Shown: positions 27,823 through 36,222 of the stretch, piece after piece
How positions within the stretch are numbered: position 1 is the stretch's first letter
How the letters are laid out: the number at the start of each line of letters is the position of its first letter
Assembly: GCF_019880305.1 (NCBI RefSeq)
Contig: NZ_CP082301.1
Coordinates: 3,348,001-3,412,000, forward strand
Direction of reading: 5' to 3'
Length of the DNA: 64,000 nucleotides
DNA from: Streptomyces decoyicus
Lineage (GTDB): Bacteria; Actinomycetota; Actinomycetes; Streptomycetales; Streptomycetaceae
Notes under the pieces: model-generated
Seen by the model: only the letters and a program-made list of their open reading frames with translations
Database searches by the model: none
Told to the model about the DNA's origin: nothing
Translations under genes and position numbers: made by a program

Positions 27823-28202
27823 GCACCCCGAGCGGGTTCGACGAACTGATCCACCCCTCCACCCGGCTGTCCGTGGTGGCGCTGCTCGCCGCCACGGAAT
27901 GGGCCGACTTCCCGTTCATCCGCGACAGCCTCTCGCTCAGCGACTCCGCGCTCTCCAAGCAGCTGCACACCCTGGAAGAGGCCGGGTATCTGGAGATCCG
28001 CAAGGAGGGCGGCGGCCGCAAACGGCGCACCAAAGTACGGCTGACGAGCCGCGGCCGCACCGCCTTCGAGGGCCATGTGGCCGCACTCCGCGCCATCGTC
28101 GAGGGCGCGGGGCCCGCGGCGGCGGCCGCACCGGCGACGGAGTCCGCCGCGGCGGCAGCAGGGACAGGACCACAGCAACAGCGCGCGGAGGCGGGCCGAT
28201 GA
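27819..28202 (+). CDS. winged-helix transcriptional regulator (MarR/ArsR-like, HTH_34 type)
   Basis: A 127-residue protein. The winged helix occupies about 8-85, with S-D-S-A-L-S-K-Q-L-H-T-L-E as recognition helix and a wing rich in K/R (K-E-G-G-G-R-K-R-R-T-K). The C-terminal 35 residues are Ala/Gly/Gln-rich and low complexity. It overlaps the genes on both sides as ATGA. It probably autoregulates through the inverted repeat at 27230-27275 and controls the exporter. Confidence 0.85.
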   Translation: MSTPSGFDELIHPSTRLSVVALLAATEWADFPFIRDSLSLSDSALSKQLHTLEEAGYLEIRKEGGGRKRRTKVRLTSRGRTAFEGHVAALRAIVEGAGPAAAAAPATESAAAAAGTGPQQQRAEAGR

Positions 28203-29200
28203 CGACCACCGGGCAACTGCCCCTCCCCCCGGCCACGGCGGCTTCGGCAGCCACGGCCTCCGCCGGATCCGCCCCACCGGTCATCCGGGTGCGCGACTTG
28301 AGGATGTCGTACGGCAGCACCCACGTCCTGCACGGCATCGATCTGGACATCCGCCGCGGCGAGATCTTCGCGCTGCTCGGCCCCAACGGCGCGGGGAAGA
28401 CCACCACCGTCGAGATCCTGGAAGGCTTCCGGCGGCGCTCCGGCGGGGAGGTCTCCGTGCTGGGGACGGACCCGGCGCACGGCGACGACGCCTGGCGCGG
28501 CCGGATCGGCCTGGTCCTCCAGTCCTGGCGCGACCACCGCCGCTGGCGGGTGGCCGAGCTGCTGACGCACTTCGCCCTCTATTACCCGGCCCCCCGCGAC
28601 CCCGCCGGGCTGCTGGCCCTGGTCGGCCTCACGGAGCAGGCCGGACAGCAGGTCGACCGGCTGTCCGGCGGCCAGCGCCGCCGCCTGGACGTGGCACTCG
28701 CGATCATCGGCCGCCCCGAGCTCCTCTTCCTGGACGAGCCGACCACCGGCTTCGACCCCGAGGCCCGGCGCGACTTCCACGACCTGGTCGAACGGCTCGC
28801 GCGCGACGAGGGCGTCACGATCCTGCTCACCACCCATGACCTGGCGGAGGCCGAGCGGCTGGCCGACCGGATAGCGGTGCTGGTCAACGGCCGGATCCGG
28901 GCCGACGGCACCCCGGCGGAACTGGCCCGGCGGGCCGCCGCACAGGCCGAGGTCCGCTGGACGGCGGCCGACGGCACGGCCCGCCGGGAACGTACCGAGG
29001 ACCCCTCCCGGCTGGTCTGGGAGCTGCATCAGGAGACGGAGGGACCGGTCGCCGACCTGGAGGTGCGCCGCCCGACGCTGGAGGACACCTACCTGCACAT
29101 GGTGCACCAGGGCGAGGGGGCCGGGGCCGGTACCGGGAGCACGGGCGGGACCACCGCGTCGGACGGGACAACGGCCTCGGACGGGGAGAAGCAAGCATGA
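28199..29200 (+). CDS. ABC transporter ATP-binding protein (exporter, DrrA-like)
   Basis: A 333-residue ATPase. After a Thr/Ala-rich N-terminus, Walker A is G-P-N-G-A-G-K-T-T at about 61-69, the signature is L-S-G-G-Q-R-R-R-L-D, and Walker B is L-L-F-L-D-E-P-T-T-G followed by T-H-D-L-A-E-A. A C-terminal extension ends in a repeated T-T-A-S-D-G element. It pairs with the ABC-2 permease that starts 4 bp before its stop. The substrate is unknown; drug, lipid or peptide export is typical for the family. Confidence 0.92.
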   Translation: MTTTGQLPLPPATAASAATASAGSAPPVIRVRDLRMSYGSTHVLHGIDLDIRRGEIFALLGPNGAGKTTTVEILEGFRRRSGGEVSVLGTDPAHGDDAWRGRIGLVLQSWRDHRRWRVAELLTHFALYYPAPRDPAGLLALVGLTEQAGQQVDRLSGGQRRRLDVALAIIGRPELLFLDEPTTGFDPEARRDFHDLVERLARDEGVTILLTTHDLAEAERLADRIAVLVNGRIRADGTPAELARRAAAQAEVRWTAADGTARRERTEDPSRLVWELHQETEGPVADLEVRRPTLEDTYLHMVHQGEGAGAGTGSTGGTTASDGTTASDGEKQA

Positions 29201-30207
29201 GGGGGAGTGAAGTGACGGCCGTGACGGAAGCGACAGCGGCGACGGGCAGCGACCAGGGGGCCGATGTGGCGGGGAGGCCGGAGACGGCGGGAAGGCCGGA
29301 CACAGTGGGGAGGCCGGACACGGCCGCTGCGAGCGCGAGGGCGACCGCCTCGGGCCACCGCCGCCGCTACTGGCGGGCCGGTCTCCTGCGCGGGGGCATC
29401 GAACTCCGCCACCTCGTCCGCAATCCCAAGGAGATGAGCGGCCATCTGGTCAATGTCGTCGTCGCGCTGCTGCTCGCCGGCTATATCAGCTCCAAGGTGC
29501 CCGGTACCCAGGTCCCGCTGGCACATCTGACGCTCGCGGGCTTCGCCGCCTATCTGCTGTTCCAGATCGGGCTGGTCAATCTCCCGCAGATCCTGGTGAC
29601 CGAGCGCGAGGAGGGCGCCCTGCTGCGGCTGCGCGCCACCCCAGGCGGCATACCCGCGTATCTCGTCGCCAAGTCGCTGCTGGTGGTCGCCATGGCGTTC
29701 GGGACCCTGGTCGTCCTGCTGGGAGCCGCCGCCCTGCTGGTGGACGGCCCGCTGCCGCACGGGCCCGGTGGCTGGCTGACGCTGCTGTGGGTCAGCGCGC
29801 TCGGGTTGCTCGCGGTCGTACCGCTGGGCGCGGCCCTCGGCGCCGTGCTGCCGAATCCGCGGGAGGCGCTGGCGCTGATCATGCTGCCCGTGATGGGGCT
29901 GCTGGTCACCTCGGGGGCGATGTTCCCGCTCAGCTCGCTGCCCGCGGTGGTCCAGAAGATCGCCTCCGTCTTCCCCCTCAAGTGGATGGCGCAGGGCCTG
30001 CGCTCGGCCCTCCTGCCGGACGCCGCGCGCGCCGCGGAACCGGCCGGCTCCTGGGAGCTGCCGACCGTGGCCCTGATACTCACCGCCTGGGCCGTCCTCG
30101 GCTTCCTGCTGGCCGTCCCGCTCCTGCGCCGCGCCGCCCGCCGCGAGTCCGGCTCCCGCCTCACCGAACGCCACCGCAAGGCAGGGTACGGCGGCGGAAC
30201 GGCCTGA
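29197..30207 (+). CDS. ABC-2 type transporter permease
   Basis: A 336-residue membrane protein. The N-terminal 55 residues are low complexity with a G-R-P-x-T repeat. Six hydrophobic helices follow, including one with L-V-N-V-V-V-A-L-L-L, and an E-R-E-E-G motif between helices 2 and 3 is typical of ABC-2 permeases. The C-terminal tail is basic. It overlaps the ATPase gene by ATGA and is last in the operon. A 527-bp repeat-rich gap without a gene follows. Confidence 0.88.
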   Translation: MRGSEVTAVTEATAATGSDQGADVAGRPETAGRPDTVGRPDTAAASARATASGHRRRYWRAGLLRGGIELRHLVRNPKEMSGHLVNVVVALLLAGYISSKVPGTQVPLAHLTLAGFAAYLLFQIGLVNLPQILVTEREEGALLRLRATPGGIPAYLVAKSLLVVAMAFGTLVVLLGAAALLVDGPLPHGPGGWLTLLWVSALGLLAVVPLGAALGAVLPNPREALALIMLPVMGLLVTSGAMFPLSSLPAVVQKIASVFPLKWMAQGLRSALLPDAARAAEPAGSWELPTVALILTAWAVLGFLLAVPLLRRAARRESGSRLTERHRKAGYGGGTA

Positions 30208-30307
30208 GCCGGGAGCCGCCGGGGAGCCAGCCGCCGGCGGGGAGTCGGTCGGCGCCGGGGAGTCGGTCGGCCCGGGCGGTGCGGGCGAAGGTCGGACGGT
30301 CCGGGCA

Positions 30308-30389
30308 GGGGTTGGACGGTCCGGGGTCGGGGTCGGATGGCCTGGGCAGGGGTTGGACGGTCCGGGGTCGGGGTCGGATGGCCTGGGCA
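30308..30389. repeat. two perfect tandem copies of a 41-bp unit
   Basis: Copies lie at 30308-30348 and 30349-30389, and a partial copy precedes them. They sit in the gap 30208-30734, which otherwise holds G-rich degenerate repeats and no convincing gene. Confidence 0.85.
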
Positions 30390-30560
30390 GATGAAGCGGG
30401 GGGCGAGGGGGGCGGGGGCAGACGGGCTGCCGGGCGCAGATGGCCAGGCGGCCCCGGCGGGGGCAGACGGCCCAGGCGGGGCGGGCGGGGCGGACAGTCC
30501 GGGCGGGGCGGACAGTCCGGGCGGCAGACGGCAAGACGGCCCGGGCAGGGGCAGACGGCC

Positions 30561-30660
30561 CCGGACGGGGATCGGACAGCCCACGCGGGGATCGCACAGC
30601 CCGGACGGGGCTCGGACAGCCCGGACGGGGATCGCACAGTCCGGGCAGGGATCGCACAGC
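30561..30660. repeat. five tandem copies of a degenerate 20-bp unit
   Basis: Units start at 30561, 30581, 30601, 30621 and 30641, each of the form CCGGACGGGGATCGCACAGC with one to four changes. Related but out-of-register units extend upstream to about 30440. The array ends 70 bp before the decarboxylase-like gene. Confidence 0.85.
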
Positions 30661-30734
30661 CCGCGCGGCGGGCAGGCTGCCGGGGCACCGGTCCCGGTTG
30701 GCGTGACACCCCCACCCAATGATGGAGTTGAGGC

Positions 30735-32069
30735 ATGAACTTCACGGAGCGAGACCGTGCCGTAGAGGCAGCCGTAGCGCGCGGGCTGGTGGGGCCCGGC
30801 GAGCCCGTCGCCGGGTTGCTCGACATCGCCGGGATCCGCCGGTCGGCGGCCGAACTCCGTGCGGCTTTCGAGGAGTTCACCGCCCCCGGCACCCCGGTCC
30901 TGCACGCTTTCGCCGTGAAGGCCGCCTCGCTCGTCCCCGTATTGCGGCTGCTTGCGCAAGAGGGGCTCGGGTGCGAGGTGGCCAGCCCCGGCGAGCTGGC
31001 GCTGGCCCGTGCCGCCGGGGTGCCGGTCGGGCGGACCGTCCTGGACTCGCCCGCAAAGACCCTCCCCGAACTCCGTGAGGCGCTGGCTCTCGGGATCGCC
31101 GTGAACGCCGACAACCCCGAGGAACTGACGCGTATCGACGCGCTGATGGCGTCGGCGCCGAGCAGCGCACCCATCGGTCTGCGGGTCAACCCCCAGATCG
31201 GCGGCGGCAGCATCGGGGCGATGAGCACAGCCACGGACACCTCGAAGTTCGGTGTCGGGCTGCGTGACGAGGGCGCCCGCGACTGGGTCGTAGAGGCCTT
31301 CCTCGCCCGCCCGTGGCTGACCCGGCTGCATGCCCATGTCGGTTCCCAGGGCATGCCGCTGGAGCTGATGGCCGCGGGCGTACGCGCCCTGTACCACCTC
31401 GCCGAGGAGATCAACGAGAAGGCCGGCCGACGCCAGATCGACACCCTCGACATCGGCGGCGGTCTGCCGGTGAACTTCTCCTCGGACGCCACCACCCCGA
31501 CCTACCGCGAGTACGCCGCGCTGCTGCACGCGACCGTCCCCGGCCTGCTGTCCGGACGCTACGGAATCGTCACCGAGTTCGGCCGCTCGCTGCTGGCCAA
31601 GAACGGCACGGTCCTCGCCCGCGTCGAGTACGCCAAGTCGGCCGGCGGCCGGCCCATCGCGGTCACCCACGCCGGCGCCCAGGTCGCCACCCGCACGGTC
31701 TTCGTCCCCGAGGCCTGGCCGCTCCGGGTCGCGGCCTACGACGCCGAGGGGCGCCCCAAGACCGGCGCTCCGGTTGCCCAGGACATCGCGGGACCCTGCT
31801 GCTTCGCGGGTGACCTGGTCGCCGAGAACCGCCCACTCCCCCTCCTGGAGTCCGGCGACCACGCCGCCCTCCTGGACACCGGCGCCTACTACTTCTCCAC
31901 CCACTTCGCCTACAACTCCCTCCCACGTCCCGGGATTTACGGCTATGCGACGGACGCGGACGGCACCATCCGCTTCGCCGCCGTCCGCCCCCCGCAGACC
32001 TTGGAGGACCTCACCGCGGAGAGCGGCGGCGCACACGCGAAGTCACTGAGCGACCTCGGGAAGCAGTAG
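30735..32069 (+). CDS. diaminopimelate-decarboxylase-like PLP enzyme (fold type III)
   Basis: A 444-residue protein. The PLP lysine is in H-A-F-A-V-K-A near residue 60. The barrel has C-E-V-A-S-P-G-E and H-V-G-S-Q-G, the phosphate-binding loop is D-I-G-G-G-L-P, and the C-terminal domain has C-F-A-G-D and a Y-Y-F-S-T-H-F-A-Y-N-S region. Unlike standard LysA, the G-P-x-C-E-S-x-D motif reads G-P-C-C-F-A-G-D, and N-terminal motifs differ. The substrate is therefore uncertain: it could be an amino-acid decarboxylase or another alanine-racemase-fold enzyme. It lies downstream of the repeat arrays and alone on this strand. Confidence 0.82.
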   Translation: MNFTERDRAVEAAVARGLVGPGEPVAGLLDIAGIRRSAAELRAAFEEFTAPGTPVLHAFAVKAASLVPVLRLLAQEGLGCEVASPGELALARAAGVPVGRTVLDSPAKTLPELREALALGIAVNADNPEELTRIDALMASAPSSAPIGLRVNPQIGGGSIGAMSTATDTSKFGVGLRDEGARDWVVEAFLARPWLTRLHAHVGSQGMPLELMAAGVRALYHLAEEINEKAGRRQIDTLDIGGGLPVNFSSDATTPTYREYAALLHATVPGLLSGRYGIVTEFGRSLLAKNGTVLARVEYAKSAGGRPIAVTHAGAQVATRTVFVPEAWPLRVAAYDAEGRPKTGAPVAQDIAGPCCFAGDLVAENRPLPLLESGDHAALLDTGAYYFSTHFAYNSLPRPGIYGYATDADGTIRFAAVRPPQTLEDLTAESGGAHAKSLSDLGKQ

Positions 32070-32217
32070 GCACGGCGGGGGTAGGCAGTAGGCACGTTGG
32101 CGGCCGGCACGTAGGCGGCAGACCCGTGGGCCCGAAGGCCCGTAAGCGGCAGGCCCATGGGCCGGAGGGCCGTAGGCACGAGGCCCGTAGCCGGCAGGCC
32201 CGTAGGCAGCAGACCCG

Positions 32218-32688
32218 TCACCTGCCGGGTACGCGCCGGCCAGCGAACGGCCCACGCTCCCCGCTCCGCGGCCGGTCCTCGCTCCAGGTCAGCGGCCGGC
32301 CCGCGCTCCCGGTCAGCGAGCGGCCCGCGCTCCCCGCTCCGCGGCCGGCCCGCGCTCTCCCGGCCCGCGGCCCGCCGGCCTGTGCTCCCCCGGCCCGTGC
32401 CCCGCCGGGCCGCGCGTCCCCGGCGGCTGTACCGGTCAGGAGGTACCCACGCACCTCCTTGCCGGCCGCGCCGCCCCGCCCGGCCGCCTCCGTACGCACC
32501 CACAGCAGGGCCTCGTGCTCCCGCTCCCAGCGCCCCAGCCACAGCGCCTTGGCCCACAGCCCGCGCGCGGACCCGGCCATCAGCAGCCCGCCGGCCGCCG
32601 GCAGCACGAACGATGAGCCGACCGCCGCCAGGAAGGCGAGCAGCAGCCACCAGCGGTGCGCCCGCCGCCAGATCCGGAGGGTGACCAA
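32218..32688 (-). CDS. hypothetical membrane protein with low-complexity C-terminus
   Basis: A 156-residue frame starting at TTG. Residues 12-40 are hydrophobic (W-W-L-L-L-A-F-L-A-A-V-G, then V-L-P-A-A-G-G-L-L). A region with W-E-R-E-H-E-A-L-L-W-V-R follows, then 70 residues rich in Arg, Gly, Ala and Pro encoded by degenerate DNA repeats. It is in the same frame as, and 57 bp after, the small gene at 32746. The start is uncertain. I do not recognise a family, and the C-terminal tail may be repeat expansion. Confidence 0.45.
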   Translation of the reverse strand: MVTLRIWRRAHRWWLLLAFLAAVGSSFVLPAAGGLLMAGSARGLWAKALWLGRWEREHEALLWVRTEAAGRGGAAGKEVRGYLLTGTAAGDARPGGARAGGAQAGGPRAGRARAGRGAGSAGRSLTGSAGRPLTWSEDRPRSGERGPFAGRRVPGR

Positions 32689-32745
32689 ACGATCCTGCAG
32701 AATGACGGCCTTCCCGGCGCGCGACGCGTCGCGCGCCGGCGCCGC

Positions 32746-32949
32746 TTACCGTCCGCGCCGTGCCACGCACCGCACGCACCCGGCGATCACGAACAGCGCC
32801 GCCCCTGCCGACAGCCCGGCCGTCCGCCCGGTCAGCCCCGGCACCAGCGCCCCGATCCCCGCGGCCAGCAGCCCCGGCCACCAGAGCAGGCCCGCCGGGG
32901 CCCGCACCACCACTGCCACCCGTGCCAGCGCATACACCCCGTGCCCCAC
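32746..32949 (-). CDS. small membrane protein (67 residues)
   Basis: GTG start at 32949 with GGAGG 6 bp upstream. Two hydrophobic helices (about 19-35 and 44-58) are separated by a short P-G-L-T-G-R turn; the N-terminus is Y-A-L-A-R-V-A-V-V-V-R and the C-terminus basic (C-V-R-C-V-A-R-R-G-R). Unrecognised. It is followed on the same strand by the 156-residue frame, and the pair may form a small operon between the decarboxylase-like and RpiR genes. Confidence 0.5.
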   Translation of the reverse strand: MGHGVYALARVAVVVRAPAGLLWWPGLLAAGIGALVPGLTGRTAGLSAGAALFVIAGCVRCVARRGR

Positions 32950-33187
32950 GACAGACCTCCTCGCCCTGCGACCGCTCCGTCCCACCTGTCCGGCACACCT
33001 GTGCCGGCGGCGGATCGTAGCCAGCCCGGATGAGGATTCCCTGAGACGGCGCGCGGGAGTTGAGCCGAGGCGGTGGCGGGGAACCGGCGGGCAGGCCGGG
33101 ACGTGCGGCGGACATCCTGACGGCACCTCCCCCCACCACGGCACCGCCGCCCGCCGCTTCGCTCCCCGCCGCTTCGCTCCCCGCGGC

Positions 33188-34294
33188 TCACTCCACGAAC
33201 AACCCCCGCGCCGCCGCGCCCGCGTCGAACTCCTCCAGGCGGGCCTGGGCGTCCGGCAGGGCGTCGCACATCGCTTCCAGCAGGACGCGGCCCAGGAGCA
33301 TGGGGGCGCAGGCGGTGTCGAAGGCCAGGCCGGTGCCGACGGGGGCCGGGAGGAGCAGGTCGGTGTGGTGGGCGACGGGGGCGAAGGCGCTGTCGGCGAC
33401 GGTGACGACGGTCAGCCCGGCCGTGCGGGCGTAGTCGAGGGCGTCGACGACCTCACGGGGGTGACGGGGCAGGGCGAAGCAGAGCAGGGCGCTTGCGCCG
33501 GCCCGGACGGCGGCGTCGATGCGGTCGGCGAGCATCGTGCCGCCCTCGTCCAGGAGGCGGACGTCGGGGTGGACCTTGCGGGCGAAGTAGCTGAAGCCGG
33601 CGGCCTGGGCGGTGGCGGCGCGCAGGCCGAGGACGGGGAGCGGCCGGGAAGCGGCGAGGAGGCGGCCCGCCTCGCTCACCGGCGACGGGTCGGCGAGGAC
33701 GGCGGCGAGCCGGCGGAGGTTGTCGATCTCCGCCTGGACGGCCTGCTGGTACTCGTTGTAGGAGCCGGTGTCGCCGGGCTTGTCGGTGGGTGCGACCTCG
33801 CGCAGATGGCGGCGCAGCGCCGGGTAGCCGTCGAAGCCGAGGGCGACGGCGAAGCGGGTGACGGACGGCTGGCTGACGCCGGCCAGTTCGGCGAGTTCGA
33901 CGCTGGAGAGGAAGGGGGCATCGGCGGCCCGGCGCACCATGCAGTGGGCGATCCGGCGCTGGGTGGGCGTCAGCCGGTGGCCCTCGAAGAGCTTCTGGAG
34001 GCGGGCGGCGGTGCCGGTCTCCGCGGCGGTGGTGCCGGTCTCCGCGGCAGCGGCGCCCCTCTCCGCGGCAGCGGCAGCCTCCGGGCCGGTCTGCACGCCC
34101 CGTGCCGCGCCAACCCTGCCCTGGGCCTCCTCGTCCGCCACGTCTCCGTCCGTCACACCGCCGCCCGTCACACCACCGTCGTGCCCGCCACCGCCATCGT
34201 GCGGACCACCGATGCCGTGCCCGCCGCCGATGTCCCTCGGCTCGTCGCCGGCCGTGCCGCCGGCGTCGTTGCCGTTGTCCCCGTCCCCGCTCAT
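33188..34294 (-). CDS. RpiR/MurR family transcriptional regulator
   Basis: A 368-residue protein. The first 95 residues are low complexity (Gly/Asp/His, then an A-A-E-T-G-T repeat). The RpiR helix-turn-helix lies at about 98-160, with L-T-P-T-Q-R-R-I-A and A-G-V-S-Q-P-S-V-T-R-F. A SIS domain follows (about 200-340), normally binding a phosphosugar or other small effector. It is encoded 258 bp downstream of the atypical HAL-family lyase on the same strand and may regulate it and the divergent ABC importer. Confidence 0.88.
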   Translation of the reverse strand: MSGDGDNGNDAGGTAGDEPRDIGGGHGIGGPHDGGGGHDGGVTGGGVTDGDVADEEAQGRVGAARGVQTGPEAAAAAERGAAAAETGTTAAETGTAARLQKLFEGHRLTPTQRRIAHCMVRRAADAPFLSSVELAELAGVSQPSVTRFAVALGFDGYPALRRHLREVAPTDKPGDTGSYNEYQQAVQAEIDNLRRLAAVLADPSPVSEAGRLLAASRPLPVLGLRAATAQAAGFSYFARKVHPDVRLLDEGGTMLADRIDAAVRAGASALLCFALPRHPREVVDALDYARTAGLTVVTVADSAFAPVAHHTDLLLPAPVGTGLAFDTACAPMLLGRVLLEAMCDALPDAQARLEEFDAGAAARGLFVE

Positions 34295-34552
34295 CGCCTC
34301 TTCTTCCCGGCCCGGTCGGGGGCCTTGTCCTGTGTCGACCGACTGTACGGAATTCCTGGCCCGGTCCGGCCCGGGATACGCGCCACGATCCGGCCGTACG
34401 CGATCACCCCGCCCCCCGCCCCCGCGACCACGCGGGAACGCCCCGCCGCCCGGAGCCGGAGCCGGAGCCGGAGCCGCACAGCATCACCCCGCCGCCCGAA
34501 ACCGCACAGCATCGCCCTGCCTCCCGGCCGCCGTACGCGAACAACCCGCCCC

Positions 34553-36058
34553 TCACAGCTCCGCCAGCCCGTCCAGCAGCCCCGATGCCACCGCCACGTC
34601 GTCGGTCAGCGGGCGGTCCTCCATCCGCGGGTCGAGGGCGTCGGCGGCGAGGGCGTAGGCGGTGGCGAGGGGGAGGCCGGGGTCGGGTTCCAGGGAGCGC
34701 ATCCGCAACGCCCGTATGGCGGCGACCAGTTCGCAGGCGAGGATCTGGCGGTAGTACGTGCAGGACCGCAGGGTCTGGCGGGCGCCGAGGGAGGCGAAGC
34801 TGGCCTGTTCCTCGACCCCGCGGGAGAGCACGGCGTGGCCGAGCGAGGCCGGGTGGGAGACCGCGCGCATCTCGCCGAGCGCCGCACCGGCCGCGTATTC
34901 GAGGATCATCACGCCGGAGCTGGCGGGCGCCGCGTCGCCGAGGAAGGGCCGCAGCCGGGTGAAGTCGGGCTCGGAGAGCGCGGCGAGCCGGGCGGTGGAC
35001 AGCCGGGCGGTCTGGAGCACCGCCAGCCGGAAGGTGTCCAGGGCGAGCACGGCATGCGCGGCGTAGAAGTTGCCGTGGTGGTAGGCGGCCTGGTCCTCGA
35101 TGCTGATCAGGGGGTTCTCGGCGGCGGCGTTCACCTCGACCGTCAGCACCTCGTCGAGGGTGTCGGCGGCGTCCAGTGCCGGGCCGTGGATCTGCGGGAT
35201 GCAGCGGAAGCCGTACGGGTCCTGGATGCGGCCGAGGGGCGGGGCCGGTCGGGGCGGGACGCCGGAGAGGGTGCGCAGCCGGGTGGCGGCGGCCGCGGAG
35301 CCGGGGTGCGGGCGGGCGAGCATCACCGGCTCGGCGAAGGGCTCGTACGAACCGCCGACCGCGAGGAGGGAGAGCGCGGCGACGGGGAGGGAGGCGGCCA
35401 GGAGCCGGCGCAGTTCGTCGAGGGCGAGCGCGGACTGTCCGAGGGTGAGGGCGTTGCTGCTGATCAGGGCGAGGGCGTCGTTGTTGTCGAGGGCGATGGG
35501 GGCGGGGGCCCGGCCGCCCGGCGCACAGTGCCAGGGGTGTTCGCCGGCCAGCGCGAGGCCGGTCTGGGCGAGGGCGGCCAGGTCTCCGGTGCCGACGGCG
35601 CCGTGTTCGTTGACGACGGGGTGGGCGCCGGCGTCCAGCGCTTCGAGGAGGGAGGTGATGACGGCGGGGTTGAGGCCGGCGCCGCCGGCCAGCAGCTGGT
35701 TGGCGCGTACGGCGAGCATGGCGCGGACCTCGCGGGCGGGCAGCGGGTCGCCGATCGCGCCGGCGTGGCTGCGCAGCAGCCGCAGTCCGTGGTCGGCGTC
35801 GGCGGCCCCGACGTCCTCCGTACGGTTGGCGCCGACGCCGGTGCTGCGCCCGTAGACCCGGCCGGTGGCGGCGAGGCGGCGGGCGGTCTCCCAGGATTCC
35901 TCGGCGCGGGCGAAGGCCTTGGGGTCGGGGGCCGTGGGGTGGGCGGTGCGCTCCGCGAGGGCGGCGATGCCGTCGGTGTGCAGACCGGTGCCGTCGAGTG
36001 TGATGCGCCGGCCGGTGCGGGGACCGTTGTCCAGCATGTGAGAAACCAAGGGGCTCAA
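34553..36058 (-). CDS. HAL/PAL/TAL-superfamily lyase with a non-canonical cofactor tripeptide
   Basis: A 501-residue protein with the aromatic amino-acid lyase fold. The catalytic-Tyr region is V-Y-G-R-S-T-G-V-G (Y69), and Q-D-P-Y-G-F-R-C-I-P-Q lies at 279-289. E-N-P-L at 314-317 and a G-N-F region at 329-331 also match. The tripeptide that forms the MIO electrophile, normally Ala-Ser-Gly in G-S-x-G-A-S-G-D-L-A-P-L, here reads G-A-V-G-T-G-D-L-A-A-L (153-163): one residue shorter, with Thr in place of Ser. HutH of the region's pathway should carry ASG or CSG, so this is probably not HutH. The DNA is clear at 35585-35593. Substrate and activity are unknown. Confidence 0.85.
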   Translation of the reverse strand: MSPLVSHMLDNGPRTGRRITLDGTGLHTDGIAALAERTAHPTAPDPKAFARAEESWETARRLAATGRVYGRSTGVGANRTEDVGAADADHGLRLLRSHAGAIGDPLPAREVRAMLAVRANQLLAGGAGLNPAVITSLLEALDAGAHPVVNEHGAVGTGDLAALAQTGLALAGEHPWHCAPGGRAPAPIALDNNDALALISSNALTLGQSALALDELRRLLAASLPVAALSLLAVGGSYEPFAEPVMLARPHPGSAAAATRLRTLSGVPPRPAPPLGRIQDPYGFRCIPQIHGPALDAADTLDEVLTVEVNAAAENPLISIEDQAAYHHGNFYAAHAVLALDTFRLAVLQTARLSTARLAALSEPDFTRLRPFLGDAAPASSGVMILEYAAGAALGEMRAVSHPASLGHAVLSRGVEEQASFASLGARQTLRSCTYYRQILACELVAAIRALRMRSLEPDPGLPLATAYALAADALDPRMEDRPLTDDVAVASGLLDGLAEL

Positions 36059-36151
36059 CTCCCTCTTATAACGCGCTTTGTGGACGGAAGTCCGACACCT
36101 CGTTCCGTACGGTGAGCCGAAGTAACAGGCGATGTAACGGACGATTTACTT

Positions 36152-36203
36152 CTGCCTATTGACTTCTATTCACGTGCCTAAGACTCTGCATGACACTATG
36201 CAG
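36152..36203 (+). promoter_or_regulatory. promoter/operator shared with the NCS1 permease gene (copy 1)
   Basis: Contains CTGCCTATTGAC, then TTCTATTCAC, then a perfect palindrome CTGCAT-N6-ATGCAG (36186-36203), ending 19 bp before the ABC ATPase start. TTGACT with GACTCT 17 bp on could be the promoter boxes, putting the palindrome over the start site. A near-identical element with the same 34-bp offset lies at 45227-45278. It is between divergent genes, so it could act on both. Confidence 0.7.
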
Positions 36204-36222
36204 GCCGGGCAAGGGGCAGCGG

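Noticed and set aside
30161-31495. Long minus-strand frames across 29550-32036
   Set aside because: Antisense shadows of the permease and decarboxylase-like genes joined through G-rich repeats; the text is Pro/Arg repeats with no domain.
31943-33139. 398-codon minus-strand frame
   Set aside because: Low-complexity Gly/Arg/Ala text overlapping better candidates at 32218 and 32746 in another frame.
34553-36058. Naming this gene hutH
   Set aside because: The MIO tripeptide is absent and the gene is separated from the hut operon by about 7.5 kb of unrelated genes; canonical Streptomyces HutH keeps A/C-S-G.
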